A program made the position numbers and the translations under genes. Positions 11,006-21,193 of a DNA stretch of 64,000 nucleotides are shown piece after piece. The stretch is taken from NCBI GenBank assembly GCA_022495995.1, contig JAFEMH010001248.1:62001-126000 (forward strand), read 5' to 3'. The DNA is from Adenophora triphylla var. japonica (taxonomy: Eukaryota; Streptophyta; Magnoliopsida; Asterales; Campanulaceae). The number at the start of each line of letters is the position of its first letter. Position 1 is the first letter of the stretch. The notes under the pieces are model-generated. The model made no database searches. It was not told the DNA's origin and worked only from the letters and a program-made list of their open reading frames with translations.

Positions 11006-11527
11006 AGAGCCGTTAAGTTGGAACGATCTTGTCGGGACGTCCCGTCCTGCAATAGATTTGGGATAGGATTTCCGTCCCGTTTTGTCCCGTTTCATCACGC
11101 TTTCGTCGCGGGACAACATGGTGCGGTTCCGTCCGTCCCGATCCCGTCCCGCATATCTCGGCCCTGTATATCTCTCTGCATTGCAGTTATATCTAAGGAT
11201 GAGTCAGTGTGATTGTGTTCCAAATCTTGTTGCCCTCAACACTTTGATGGAGGGTTTTTACAAATCTAGAGATTGCCTTAATGCATCAGTGATCTGGGCC
11301 CGCATTTTGAGAAGTGGGCTTGGCCTTGGCGTCTAGTTAACGCTTATCCCTCCTTGTCAACGGGTCCCGCATGGGTCTCGTGGGATCCCGCGTCTCGCAA
11401 ATGGGACGGGATGAGACGAAGTATTTTAGTTCCGTCCCGTTTTGTCCCGTCCCGTCTCATACCGTTCCCGTCGTGAGACAACATAATTTTATCTCGTCCC
11501 GTCCCGTATTTCCGAATTGACAGCTAT
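11006..11527. mobile_element. CGTCCCG-rich non-autonomous DNA element carrying a PPR gene fragment
   Basis: The left end AGAGCCGTTAAGTTGGA and the right end TCCGAATTGACAGCT are imperfect inverted repeats (reverse complement AGCTGTCAATTCGGA). Inner arms are dense in CGTCCCG units and their complements: left arm 11026-11155, right arm 11365-11510. The centre (about 11160-11340) is different in composition and encodes a PPR-like peptide. No clear target duplication was found, so the superfamily is uncertain; the end sequence resembles hAT-like plant repeats. Confidence 0.6.
11199..11339 (+). pseudogene. Captured pentatricopeptide-repeat fragment
   Basis: The frame reads VPNLVALNTLMEGFYKSRDC followed by LNASVIWARILRSGLG and then a stop. 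This fits a single 35-residue PPR motif (PNLV-x-x-NTL-x-x-G-x-x-K, with the alanine of helix B). It is flanked by CGTCCCG-rich arms and has no other PPR repeats nearby, so it looks like a host gene fragment carried inside the transposon. Confidence 0.55.
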
Positions 11528-11579
11528 ACCCACAACTTCTAGAATAATGATATTAATGGAGTAATGCCTTTAATATTAA

Positions 11580-11640
11580 CTAGTGCTACACCCGTGCGTT
11601 AAACGCACGGATAAAAAACTATTTCAAAAAAAATTAAAAT
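11580..11640 (-). mobile_element. Helitron 3' terminus (minus strand)
   Basis: On the minus strand the sequence has the hairpin CCGTGCGTT-T-AACGCACGG (11592-11610), then eight bases, then CTAG at 11583-11580, followed by T. That is the standard Helitron 3' end inserted before T. The element would extend toward higher coordinates. I could not find a convincing TC 5' end, so the full length is unknown. Confidence 0.65.
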
Positions 11641-12514
11641 TATAAGAAATTATCCATGTATAAAATTATACATAAAGATAAAATAATAATTGTTAACCGG
11701 TAATCTTTAGCAGGAACTCCATGAAATAACTTAATTTCTTTTGATTGACAAACATTAATGAAATAACTTTGAACCAAAGTTTGATAAATTTGAGGTACTT
11801 GAGAGATTATCATTCCTAGAATAAGCATGAATAATTTCATGGGGAAAAAACTCAGATATAGACCTTACCAATACTCTAGTCCAGCATAGTTCGTTTAACA
11901 ACGAATCGTACTACAAATGGGTCACTGCAAATCTGGCCAAAAACTGATCATTGATGTAATGCACCCTTTAGAAGTTGAGCCATCGGAATATGCTCTGGCA
12001 CCTCAGCCTGGCCAGGATACTGAGGCTGGAGGTAAATCTGACGGCGACAAAGGTTTTGATTCCGATGACTTGGGTCCTCCTAGGTATAATGCAGCTACTA
12101 AGCACCCTGTTGGATCCTACTCCACGACTTTTCTTGGTGGAGTTTGGCTGATTTGATGACTAAAAAGATTTGGCTTCTATAGAAGTTCCATCTCAAAAGA
12201 TGGCTGGTGAAATTTTGTATTGTATTTCTACACTAGGGCCTAAATTAATACTCCGATCAAGAACAAAAATGGACACAAGTTTTGAAACACCAGAAGTAAA
12301 ATATACAAATACGTATATATACACAAATAATTTAAATACCATGCAACGTTTTACACTCAAATCTGTGAATAATGCAACAAACTTTTTTTCGATGATAAAA
12401 TAAAATGTATTTTCTTATACATCTGCAAAAGATAACATACATAACACTACAAATTTTCGGAATCGCAAATAATATACAAGGTTAAAAATCTATATCCTTA
12501 CTTGAGCTTCAGTC
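11641..12514. other. Unassigned sequence, possibly Helitron interior
   Basis: The plus strand has an open frame at 11917-12156 with LEVEPSEYALAPQPGQDTEA and a K/D/G-rich middle. I do not recognise it. It could be host sequence captured by the adjacent Helitron or part of a lost gene. The rest is AT-rich and featureless. Confidence 0.3.
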
Positions 12515-13735
12515 TTAAGGGCTCTTCATTTTGCAAATGATCTGATCGAGCCTTAACGCCTCTAAAACTGACTCAGTTTCCATTTCAACCTCAATTTTAG
12601 GTTCTGATGATTCCGTCTTCAAATCCAGAAAAACTGCATTGGCTTAATCAGCAAATTTAGCTTTTGAAATGGGCGAACCACAAATTACCTTATAAGCCTC
12701 GTAACCGGAAACATGCGTGCTGCCACCTTCCAAGAGCTTTGAAAGCGGGTGCACTACAGAAAGAGGATCATTCTTCTTTCTGATAGTTTCCATTGTCTTC
12801 AGAAACTATGACACAAATTTTGGCTTGATGAACTGAACAAATACTGCAGTTTCGTCCAAGTTATATATTGATGACACGGAAGTTAGACCAAAAGTTTTAT
12901 ACAGACATTCTCGTATGTCTCTTGTCTTTAGCTTGGAGGGGAATCCCCAAATTAGAGCAGTGTTTGGAAAAAAAATAAGTGGTTTCCTAGTTTTGGAATC
13001 GGTGGAGTCTGGTGTACATGTGACTGGTTGACCGGACCTCATGTCGACAATGTCTCCACTAGTCCAGCTGAGATAAAGAAGATTTATGTGCTTCTGAAGC
13101 TTTTCTTCGCTGGCCAAATTTAGAGGCGGTGTTGATTGACGTTCGAAATCAATACCTAGTTGACTGCATACCTGGGCAAAAACACAACCTGTCATAAACG
13201 CATCATAACCAGCTTCGTGTTTGACTCCAGAATTCCAGCTTGAAGAACTGCAAATGGAGACCTAATCTCAGTCACAGGAGGGATAACTCACAAAATATAG
13301 GATATGATTCAAAAACAACTAAAAATATATACTCCCCTGGTCCCAAAATGGCTGTCCAAAAGTTTTCAAATTGGCTCTTGATTTTGAGAACTTTTTAGAC
13401 ATTCATTTTGGGACGGAGGGAGTACTACGTATTTGAATTATAGAACCAACTGCCGAAATACAAAACTTTCCCGGAAATTGATCAAATTTAAAACGCTGCA
13501 GAATATTAAGGGAAAGTATACCTCATCTCACCCACTTGGATTTCCACTTTAATGCACTGTTTACAAGCCAAGCCAGGGGTTTCCACCCCTAATGCAATCT
13601 GTGGACACAAGGCAGTAAATGCTTTGGATAGTGCAGTGCCGTTTTTCCTTAACAAAGGTTTAAATGCTGCATTCATGTTTAGGAGTATCTTAATGTCATT
13701 CATGTACGGGAAGCACTTATGAACAACTCAGGTTG
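12515..13735 (-). pseudogene. PARN (poly(A)-specific ribonuclease, AHG2-like) pseudogene fragment
   Basis: The minus strand carries the C-terminal half of a DEDD-type deadenylase. Exon A, about 13735-13522, has MNDIKILLNMN and ALSKAFTALCPQIALG, with donor GTATAC. Exon B starts at 13247 after an AG acceptor: WNSGVKHEAGYDAFMTGCVF (HEAGYDAFMTG is the third exonuclease motif), then LGIDF, HINLLYLSW, LIWGFPSKLKTRDI, YNLDETAVFVQF, NDPLSVVHPLSKLLEGG and a natural stop at 12515-12517. Two in-frame stops break exon B, at 12806-12808 and 12644-12646, without any frame change. The N-terminal half is missing. A Stowaway lies in the intron. Probably a recently decayed partial duplicate. Confidence 0.8.
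13332..13422. mobile_element. Stowaway-like MITE in the intron of the PARN pseudogene
   Basis: Left end CTCCCCTGGTCCCAAAATGG and right end ATTCATTTTGGGACGGAGGGAG are inverted repeats, flanked by TA on both sides (13330-13331 and 13423-13424). 91 bp, no coding capacity. Confidence 0.82.
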
Positions 13736-14025
13736 TGAAGTAACAACCTGAGCGAAGTAAGCCTTTGAACCGCTCATAAAGCGTGAAATGAACCTGCAAA
13801 AGTTACAATCAACTAAGTCAAGACAGAAACCTTTAAGCTATATTGAAACAAATAACAACCAAAGGAGGAGGAATAAATGCCTTCATTAAAAATTGAAAGT
13901 TAATTTGAACTTGAGCAAAATATAATTAATTGAATAGGAAGAGTGTTTTCATATGGTTAATTGCATATCATCATCCATAAACCTTGTAAACACTAAGGTA
14001 CTAACTTCAATAAAGGGTACAATAT
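13736..14025. other. Spacer between the PARN and receptor-kinase pseudogenes
   Basis: AT-rich sequence. Some residual PARN intron or exon similarity is possible up to about 13800, but I cannot place further exons. No other feature is seen. Confidence 0.35.
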
Positions 14026-14405
14026 ACTCGGAAGTATGACAGAGTGAAGCTGCCAGACACACGGCAATCATGGTACAACTGGAGTATGTCACTTGCAGGA
14101 TGTAAGACAATGTGTTCTTGCACAGCTTACTGCAGTTTGGATATCAGTGGAAGTGGGAGTGGTTGCTTACTATGGTTTGGGGACCTGATGGATATTAGAG
14201 AGTTTCCAGAAGGTGGGCAAGAGATTTACATACGAATGGCTGCCTCTCAGTTAGGTATGTGTATCTTTTGCTAAACTCTTGAATGTTTCTTCAATTAGTT
14301 CTGACTTGTACGGTCTGACCAAAATGGAAAAGGAATACACAAGAAAATACCCTCTCCGTCCCATAATGAATATAAAAAAAATCCAAATTTACTTTTGACC
14401 AAGAG

Positions 14406-14964
14406 TGATGTAGAGGAAGACTTGGATAGATATTTGATTACGGGTAGAAATTAATTAATACGCGAATCAATCCTTCAATCGCAGTCGAACTTGATAGATA
14501 TCAATTCTAGTAGAATTTAATCAATACTAGTAATTGATCTTCAACACTCGTAGAATTTAATCGATACGGAGAGTTGGCATCCAAAAGGAATTTAATCACT
14601 TTTAGGAAATAAAGATTGATTACGGGTAGAAATTAATCAATACGCGAATCAATCCTTCAACAGTCGAAATTAATCAAGACTACAAGTTGGAACAAGAAAA
14701 CACTCAATTTTTATTAATCAACCACTGATTTTCGGAATTACATATAACCCTAAATATATAGTGACCCTAGGACTTGAAAAACAAGTCAAAAACTTCCCAA
14801 ATTAACCCTAGTCTATATAGTAACCTAATCAATCAATAAAACCTTAAAATAAAGTCCTAATATACTTCTAATACCAAAAATACTAACAACCTAATATTAA
14901 ATCCGAAAATGACATTAAATAAATAAAACTAAAACTAAACTTATCAATATATTCATCTTCATCA
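14406..14964 (-). repeat. LTR 1 of the three-LTR element
   Basis: Starts TGATGTAG, ends CTTCATCA. Inside it a block containing GATTACGGGTAGAAATTAAT and CGCGAATCAATCCTTCAA is present twice, as in the other two LTRs. It closely matches LTR 3, including its right-hand half, and is more different from LTR 2 there. Confidence 0.85.
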
Positions 14965-15667
14965 TTCTCCTCGGCTTCGAAAAATTCGTCCTCGAATTTG
15001 CAGCAAGTTGTAGTCGAATCTTGATCATTGCATAAAAAATATTTGTAACAATCCTCTCATTGAAATAATACTTGAACACTTGAAATCTTCCTTTATAACC
15101 TTGTCGGACTTTAAACTTTCTTACTTGAGTAACAACCTTCATCCAATCCGTCCAATGTAATCTAATAAACTCATGAAGTAACAAATTCTTTATGTAACTA
15201 GAAGAAAATGTCTTTGAATGAGGGATATCAAACGGGTCAACGAATCGATGACTAATAATCTCTTCATCATAAATCGAAGGCCGAAACCAACCAATCATAG
15301 ATTGTGAAAAAGGTGTATCGAAAAAAGGTAGGACACTATCAAAATGACAATTTTCACAATCACACTTATCATATTTTGGTGGTTTTGACCAATCGATTGG
15401 GAGTTCGGTAGTCACCGATTCGACGAAAGGCCACAAAATATCACCACCACCAGAATCCACCGCCCAGTCTCGCAGTCCGTCGCTACCACCAGGTCTAGGC
15501 TGATTCCTCCGAGCCAGTTGATTGAACAAGTCGGTCATCCAGGCCGTTAACTGTTCCATCAACAACTCCATACGTTGATCTACGATGGATCCGATGCGTT
15601 TCTCCAGAACTGCCTCATCACGCTCGTAGATTGCTTCCACAGTTTGTCTCTTCTGCCCTCGAACCAT
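14915..15667 (-). CDS. Internal protein A of the three-LTR element, unknown family
   Basis: An uninterrupted frame of 250 residues on the minus strand, starting 22 bp after the primer site, so it is in the gag position. The N-terminus is acidic and helical (EAIYERDEAVLEKRIGSIVD, MELLMEQLTAWM), like gag N-termini that dimerise. The middle has WSKPPKYDKCDCENC, a possible four-cysteine-like cluster, and SYIKNLLLHEFIRLHW and KFKVRQG. It runs through the purine tract and stops inside LTR 1. No enzyme motif is seen and I do not recognise the family. Its conserved middle is shared with protein B. Confidence 0.55.
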   Translation of the reverse strand: MVRGQKRQTVEAIYERDEAVLEKRIGSIVDQRMELLMEQLTAWMTDLFNQLARRNQPRPGGSDGLRDWAVDSGGGDILWPFVESVTTELPIDWSKPPKYDKCDCENCHFDSVLPFFDTPFSQSMIGWFRPSIYDEEIISHRFVDPFDIPHSKTFSSSYIKNLLLHEFIRLHWTDWMKVVTQVRKFKVRQGYKGRFQVFKYYFNERIVTNIFYAMIKIRLQLAANSRTNFSKPRRMMKMNILISLVLVLFI

Positions 15668-15688
15668 TCTTCCTGAATCGAACGCCAG

Positions 15689-15700
15689 GCTCTGATACCA
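15689..15700 (-). other. Primer-binding site, first internal region of the three-LTR element
   Basis: Minus strand TGGTATCAGAGC, a perfect initiator-Met-tRNA match, two bases from the edge of LTR 2. Confidence 0.85.
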
Positions 15701-15702
15701 AC

Positions 15703-16270
15703 TGATGTAGCGAAAGACTTAGATAGATGATTGATTACGGGTAGAAATTAATCAATACGCGAATCAATCCTTCGATCGCAGTCGAACTTGGATAGATATC
15801 AATACTAGTAGAAATTAATCAATACTAGTAATTGATCTTCAACACTCGTAGAATTTAATCGATACGGAGAGTCGGCATCCAAAAGGAATTTAATCACTTT
15901 TAGGAAATAAAGATTGATTACGGGTAGAAATTAATCAATACGCGAATCAATCCTTCAATCGCAGTCGAAATTAATCAAGATTACAAATTGGAACAAGAAA
16001 ACACTCAATTTTTATTAATCAACAACTGATTTTCGGATTACAACTTTGAGGCTATTTTATAGCACTCATAAAACTTAGAAAACAAGAAATATCATCCTAA
16101 AATAAAGCCTAACCTATAAGGTAACCTAATAGAAGTCTAAAACTACTAAATCAATGCTAAATCTACTCTAAAACCTCTTATAATTATCCTACTACATTTA
16201 ATTCCGAAAATACTAATAAAATAACAATTAATTAAAATAAAACTCATATTTATCCCATTATACTGCGTCA
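15703..16270 (-). repeat. LTR 2 (middle) of the three-LTR element
   Basis: Starts TGATGTAGCG and ends TGCGTCA. Its left 370 bp matches LTR 1 and 3 closely; its right 200 bp is much more diverged. It is therefore an older or different subfamily member, not a simple copy of the outer LTRs. Confidence 0.8.
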
Positions 16271-16751
16271 TTCTCCTCGGCTTCGAAAAATTCGTCCTCG
16301 AATTTGGATTTGCTCGTCCTCGAATTTGTAGCAGTGCATAAAGAACATGTAACACCATCTTCCTTTCAATCGGATTTGATATCAAAATATGACAAATCTC
16401 AAATCTCTGGCGAACCTTGAATTTGTTTACTTGAGTGATAACATCCATCCAATCAGCCCAAAACAATCGAATGAATTCATGGAATAGCAAATTTTTTATA
16501 TAGCTAGAAAAAAATGTCTTCGATTGAGGAATATCAAATGAATCATTAAATTGATGGGTACCAATTTTTTTATCATAGATCGGCCAAAAGAAATAAAATA
16601 GAGGTTGTGTAGTGGCTGTATTGGCTAAAGGCAAAACATTGTCAGATTGACAGATTTCGCAAGAACACTTATCATAAATTGGAGGTTTCGACCAATCGAT
16701 GAGAAGATCAATAGTCGTAGATTCAATGAAAGGCCACGAAAAATCAAACAT
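16146..16751 (-). pseudogene. Internal protein B of the three-LTR element, diverged copy of protein A
   Basis: An open frame of about 200 residues sharing with protein A the blocks WSKPPIYDKCSCEICQSD, SKTFFSSYIKNLLFHEFIRL, FWADWMDVITQV and NSRTNFSKPRRM. The N-terminal part of protein A is absent; a poly-T tract at 16750-16785 breaks the frame. It ends inside LTR 2. The family is unrecognised. Confidence 0.55.
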
Positions 16752-16841
16752 TTTTTTTTTTTGGATTTTTTTTTTTTAGAATATAAGGAGAACAAAAATT
16801 GATAAACGGATACCTCAACCGAAACGAGAATCCCTGGTTTT

Positions 16842-16854
16842 GGCTCTGATACCA
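16842..16854 (-). other. Primer-binding site, second internal region of the three-LTR element
   Basis: Minus strand TGGTATCAGAGCC next to LTR 3, a perfect initiator-Met-tRNA primer match. Confidence 0.85.
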
Positions 16855-16856
16855 AA

Positions 16857-17377
16857 TGATGTAGCGAAAGACTTGGATAGATATTTGATTACGGGTAGAA
16901 ATTAATTAATACGCGAATCAATCCTTCAATCGCAGTCGAACTTGATAGATATCAATTCTAGTAGAATTTAATCGATACGGAGAGTCGGCATCCAAAAGGA
17001 ATTTAATCACTTTTAGGAAATAAAGATTGATTACGGGTAGAAATTAATCAATACGCGAATCAATCCTTCAACAGCAGTCGAAATTAATCAAGACTACAAG
17101 TTGGAACAAGAAAACACTCAATTTTTATTAATCAACCACTGATTTTCGGAATTACATATAACCCTAAATATATAGTGACCCTAGGACTTGAAAAACAAGT
17201 CAAAACTTCCCAAATTAACCCTAGTCTATATAGTAACCTAATCAATCAATAAAACCTTAAAATAAAGTCCTAATATACTTCTAATACCAAAAATACTAAC
17301 AACCTAATATTAAATCCGAAAATGACATTAAATAAATAAAACTAAAACTAAACTTATCAATATATTCATCTTCATCA
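16857..17377 (-). repeat. LTR 3 of the three-LTR element
   Basis: Starts TGATGTAGCG, ends CATCTTCATCA, and is followed by target duplication AAGAG. Nearly identical to LTR 1 apart from a deletion of about 40 bp in the left half (the segment with ACTAGTAATTGATC). Confidence 0.85.
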
Positions 17378-18561
17378 AAGAGCCAATTTGAAAATTTTCT
17401 GGACACTCGTTTTGGGACGAAGGGAATAATAGTATTTGAGAAATGCATGGAAAGTGAGTCGTAAATTTGCCTTTCCACTAAATCAGCTTTGCGAGGTAGA
17501 GATTAACTGTGTTACCTTTATTTTGCAATGAATAGTTGAGCTGAGGATAAAGGCTTGATCGGACCTAGCAAAGAGTAAGAGACCAAAAATAAGTAAAACT
17601 GCAAAATAACTTGAATGTGAACTCAACTTAATGTTCTTAAATGTTTCAAATCTTAGGAGTAGCTGCTTGAAATAACGACTATATTGTGACATTACAGTGA
17701 AGGATCACCGGGGTTTCAACTCAAAGAGCCGAACAATAATCATCATATCCATGTCGGTGCTACTGCTACTAACCATAGTAGTATGCTTATGGCTGAGGTA
17801 TGTATTCAAGACAGGGAAGCTGAAGAAAATAGGTAATGAACCTCAAATACTTGGATCGCCATTCTTTTTATATGAACATGAATTCCTAAAATATATTCCA
17901 GCTCGTCTCCCACAGTCCATAATTCTTATTTTTACTTAATATAAATGCATAAATTTCATTGCTTGAATTAGTTTAATTGCCTTGGCAGGGAATATAGGTG
18001 GAGATGTCAAAGAAGAATACTCTGATGAAAGCCAGAACAAAAGCATGGAGCTGCCATTGTTGAGCTTATCTACGCTACTTAAAGCTACTGACAACTTCTC
18101 AATCGACAATAAGCTTGGAGAAGGTGGATTTGGACCAGTTTACAAGGTGAAAATTGTACAAACTACAAACAAACAAAATCCAGTGACATGGTCATTCGCT
18201 CCGCTTCTAAAAAGAGGGTGGATGTGCCATGCTGCAAAAGGAACTTCCTGTCCATATGAGATCAGTAAACTTAGATTATTCATGATATGAAAAGTTATAA
18301 AAGCTATGCTAACATAATGTCGGGAAACCTATTAACGGGGCAAGAGATTGCAGTGAAGAGGCTCTCGAACAACTCCTGGCAGGGTCTTGAACAGTTTAAG
18401 AATGAAATTCTTTTGATTTCCCAACTTCAACACCGAAATCTTGTAAAGATTATTGGATGCTGCCTTGAAGGAGAGGAGCGGATGTTAGCTTATGAATATT
18501 TGCCTAACAAAAGCTTGGACAGCTTCATTTTCGTTAAAAAAAATACAGCATTTCTCTGCTG

Positions 18562-19143
18562 ATGTGCTCACTTCATAATGCAAAGTAGTCTATATAAAAA
18601 ATCTTATCTAGATGGATTTGTTATGCAGATAATGAAAAGAGAGTGTTACTCACGTGGCAATGACCACCATTATCACTCCTTAAATCCATCCAATCAACCA
18701 AACACAATTCATCAATTGAAAAATCTAAACTTTAATTAAATTAAATGTATACAAGTGTATACCTGTTTCTTGGACAACATAGGACCATCACAAACACCAA
18801 CCACAATTCATTCCCTAGCCAACTCTGTCGCTGCCTGCAATCATGTATACTTTAGTGTGTGTGTGTGTGTGTGTGTGTGTCTGTGAGAGAGAGAGAGAGA
18901 GAGAGAGAGAAAGGGTAAATTGAGGAAGACCTTGGGGAAAAGGCGATGGCCATCGTGTAATCGATCGAAGGTACCACCAAGAACAACAGAAGTATAATAA
19001 AAAAGGATATATATTCAGTCTATCACTTGAATGTTTATGTTTTGAATTTTAGAGATGAATTATTGTCTTTCTACAATGAATTATTTCCTGAAAACATTAC
19101 AAGTGACTTATTTCAAATTTATAAACATAATGATAAAACAATC
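18562..19143. other. Spacer with a GT/GA microsatellite
   Basis: After the kinase fragment there is no recognisable gene. A GT run at about 18856-18881 passes directly into a GA run at about 18886-18911. Confidence 0.6.
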
Positions 19144-19343
19144 AATAATTACAAATAAGATCAATATATTCTCAATATCCTTATTATTGACATCCTACAT
19201 TTCTCAATTGTGTTTAGTATCACATAAAAAATATAAATTCACAACATATTAATGGAAATTACAAGAGGAAGTGCAGCTTCATCAGTTTATCCATCAACTT
19301 GATTGATTTGGAAGAACTCAGGTTTCCAAATCTTTTTAAAAAA

Positions 19344-19379
<36 letters not shown>

Positions 19380-19380
<1 letters not shown>

Positions 19381-19658
19381 TCCCTCCGTCCCGAAACAAT
19401 CTTCACAAACACCGTTTGCACCGATTTTAAGGAGGAGTATTATATTAAAAGTGTTGTGAGTGTGAAAATAAAATAGGAGAGAGAATGAGTGAGAGAATAG
19501 TAAATTATAAATTATGTTGTGAGTATTAAAATAATGTAGGAGAGAGAATGAGTTAGGAAATAGTAAAGATTCCTTTCCATTTTAGGTAAGTTTTAAATGT
19601 GTGAAGTAAGTTTTGGGACGCCCAAAAGGGAAAGTGTGAAGATTGTTCCGGACGGAGA

Positions 19659-19659
<1 letters not shown>
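19380..19659. mobile_element. Stowaway-like MITE inserted in the TA array of copy 1
   Basis: Left end CTCCCTCCGTCCCGAAACAA and right end GATTGTTCCGGACGGAGAG are inverted repeats, within a TA array that supplies the TA duplication. Copy 2 of the surrounding duplication lacks it, giving an exact empty site. Confidence 0.88.
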
Positions 19660-19699
<40 letters not shown>

Positions 19700-20509
19700 T
19701 TGTGTTGTATCAGTTTATCTATCAGTTTATCTATCAGGGGCTAAATTGAAAATGCGAGGAGAGAGAAAAATCATATACCCAAGTAGATCGTGGCAATCGT
19801 CATCGTCGCAGTAGATTCACATTGAAGGTTGGACGAACTTGAAGAACAGAGAACTGGGCTTAGGGAGATGAGGGCGGCGGATTAGGGTTAGGGTTTCAGT
19901 TGGGAGTTCGAATAATGCCTGAATTGCAGAAGAGAAAAGAGAGAGAGTTGTGGAGGCGGCCATGGAAGAAGAGAGATACGACGATGAGAGGGATTGACGC
20001 CATGGAAGAAGAATAGAGGAGAGAGAGAGAGAGCGGCGGCGATGATGAGGGGGCGGCAGCAACCGGGGAAGAGGGGGAGCGTTTGTATTTTTTGTTTGCA
20101 ATGACGCTGGGGAGAGAACGAGAAGTAGAACGAAGAATGCAAAAAGACGGACTAAGTTATTTATTAGAGGTATTTTCGAGAATAGACAGAATATCAAAAT
20201 ATTATTTTAAGGCATTGTAATTATAAATGTGATTGAACATCAAATTACTTTTCTACCGTTACTTTGAGCGGGAAAATGAGTGCTTGCACTTGCCTCATTA
20301 TATAGTTATAAATAATTACAAATAAGATCAATATATTCTCAATATCCTTATTATTGGCATCCTACATTTCTCAATTGTGTTTAGTATCACATAAAAAATA
20401 TAAATTCACAACATATTAATGGAAATTACAAGAGGAAGTGCAGCTTCATCAGTTTATCCATCAACTTGATTGATTTGGAAGAACTCGGGTTTCCAAATCT
20501 TTTTAAAAA

Positions 20510-20513
<4 letters not shown>

Positions 20514-20582
<69 letters not shown>
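20514..20582. repeat. TA dinucleotide array, copy 2
   Basis: About 34 uninterrupted TA units, corresponding to the split arrays at 19350-19379 and 19660-19696 in copy 1. Confidence 0.9.
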
Positions 20583-20585
<3 letters not shown>

Positions 20586-21193
20586 AGTTGTGTTGTATCA
20601 GTTTATCTATCAGGGGCTAAATTGAAAATGCGAGGAGAGAGAAAAATCATATACCCAAGTAGATCGTGGCAATCGTCATCGTCGCAGTAGATTCACATTG
20701 AAGGTTGGACGAACTTGAAGAACAGAGAACTGGGCTAGTGGGAGACGAGGGCGGGATTAGGGACAGGTTGTGGTTTCGCTGGGAGTTCGAATAATGCCTG
20801 AATTGCAGAAGAGAAAAGAGAGAGAGTTGTGGAGGCGGCCATGGAAGAAGAGAGATACGACGATGAGAGGGATTGACGCCATGGAAGAAGAATAGAGGAG
20901 AGAGAGAGAGAGCGGCGGCGATGATGAGGGGGCGGCAGCAACCGGGGAAGAGGGGGAGCGTTTGTATTTTTTGTTTGCAATGACGCTGGGGAGAGATCGA
21001 GAAGTAGAACGAAGAATGCAAAAAGACGGACTAAGTTATTTATTAGAGGTATTTTCGAGAATAGACAGAATATCAAAATATTATTTTAAGGCATTGTAAT
21101 TATAAATGTGATTGAACATCAAATTACTTTTTTACCGTTACTTTGAGCGGGAAAATGAGTGCTTGCACTTGCCTCATTATATAGTTATAAATA

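Larger units (their letters stand above)
14406..17377 (-). mobile_element. Non-autonomous LTR element with three LTRs and two internal regions
   Basis: Flanked by the 5-bp duplication AAGAG (14401-14405 and 17378-17382). Three LTRs of about 0.5 kb start TGATGTAG and end TTCATCA on the plus strand: 14406-14964, 15703-16270, 16857-17377. Each internal region has, next to its right-hand LTR on the minus strand, a perfect initiator-Met primer site TGGTATCAGAGC, and a purine tract GAGGAGAA before its left-hand LTR. Both encode related proteins but no protease, RT or integrase. The arrangement LTR-int-LTR-int-LTR is expected from recombination between LTRs or from a tandem insertion. The two internal regions are diverged from each other. 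Confidence 0.85.
14350..17426. mobile_element. Stowaway-like MITE split by the three-LTR element
   Basis: The left half is 14350-14405, starting CCCTCTCCGTCCCATAATGAA. The right half is 17383-17426, ending ACTCGTTTTGGGACGAAGGGAA. TA flanks the whole (14348-14349 and 17427-17428). Removing the inserted LTR element and one copy of AAGAG leaves a MITE of about 100 bp. It sits in the first intron of the receptor-kinase pseudogene. Confidence 0.75.
14029..18541 (+). pseudogene. S-domain (G-type lectin) receptor-like kinase, truncated pseudogene
   Basis: The remains of a plasma-membrane receptor kinase of the S-locus family. Exon pieces: about 14029-14254, PAN domain ([42 protein letters not shown]); 17698-17832, transmembrane helix (TIIIISMSVLLLLTIVVCLW); 17989-18146, juxtamembrane and glycine loop (ATDNFSIDNKLGEGGFGPVY); 18322 to about 18541, kinase lobe N ([44 protein letters not shown]). 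The first three exons still join in frame. Defects: the lectin and S-domain exon is absent; the PAN domain has lost several residues including a cysteine after CKTMC; the acceptor AG expected before 18322 reads TC; and everything from the catalytic HRD loop onward is missing. The first intron holds nested transposons at 14350-17426. Confidence 0.85.
19144..21193. repeat. Tandem duplication of an approximately 0.88-kb unit
   Basis: Copy 1 is 19144-20313 and copy 2 is 20311-21193. Both run from AATAATTACAAATAAGATC to TATATAGTTATAAATA and are almost identical base for base. Copy 1 is longer by the 280-bp MITE at 19380-19659. Each copy holds a TA array and, on the minus strand, a CT-rich stretch with short open frames (for example MHSSFYFS...). 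Those look like leader-type sequence, not a proven gene. The nature of the repeated unit is unknown. Confidence 0.85.

Noticed and set aside
19817..20197. Duplicated Ser/Leu-rich minus-strand frames (also 20647-21076)
   Set aside because: Identity between the copies only reflects the recent tandem duplication; low-complexity CT-rich sequence, no domain, no codon-level constraint visible.
20466..20690. Ile-Tyr repeat open frame
   Set aside because: Translation of the TA array.
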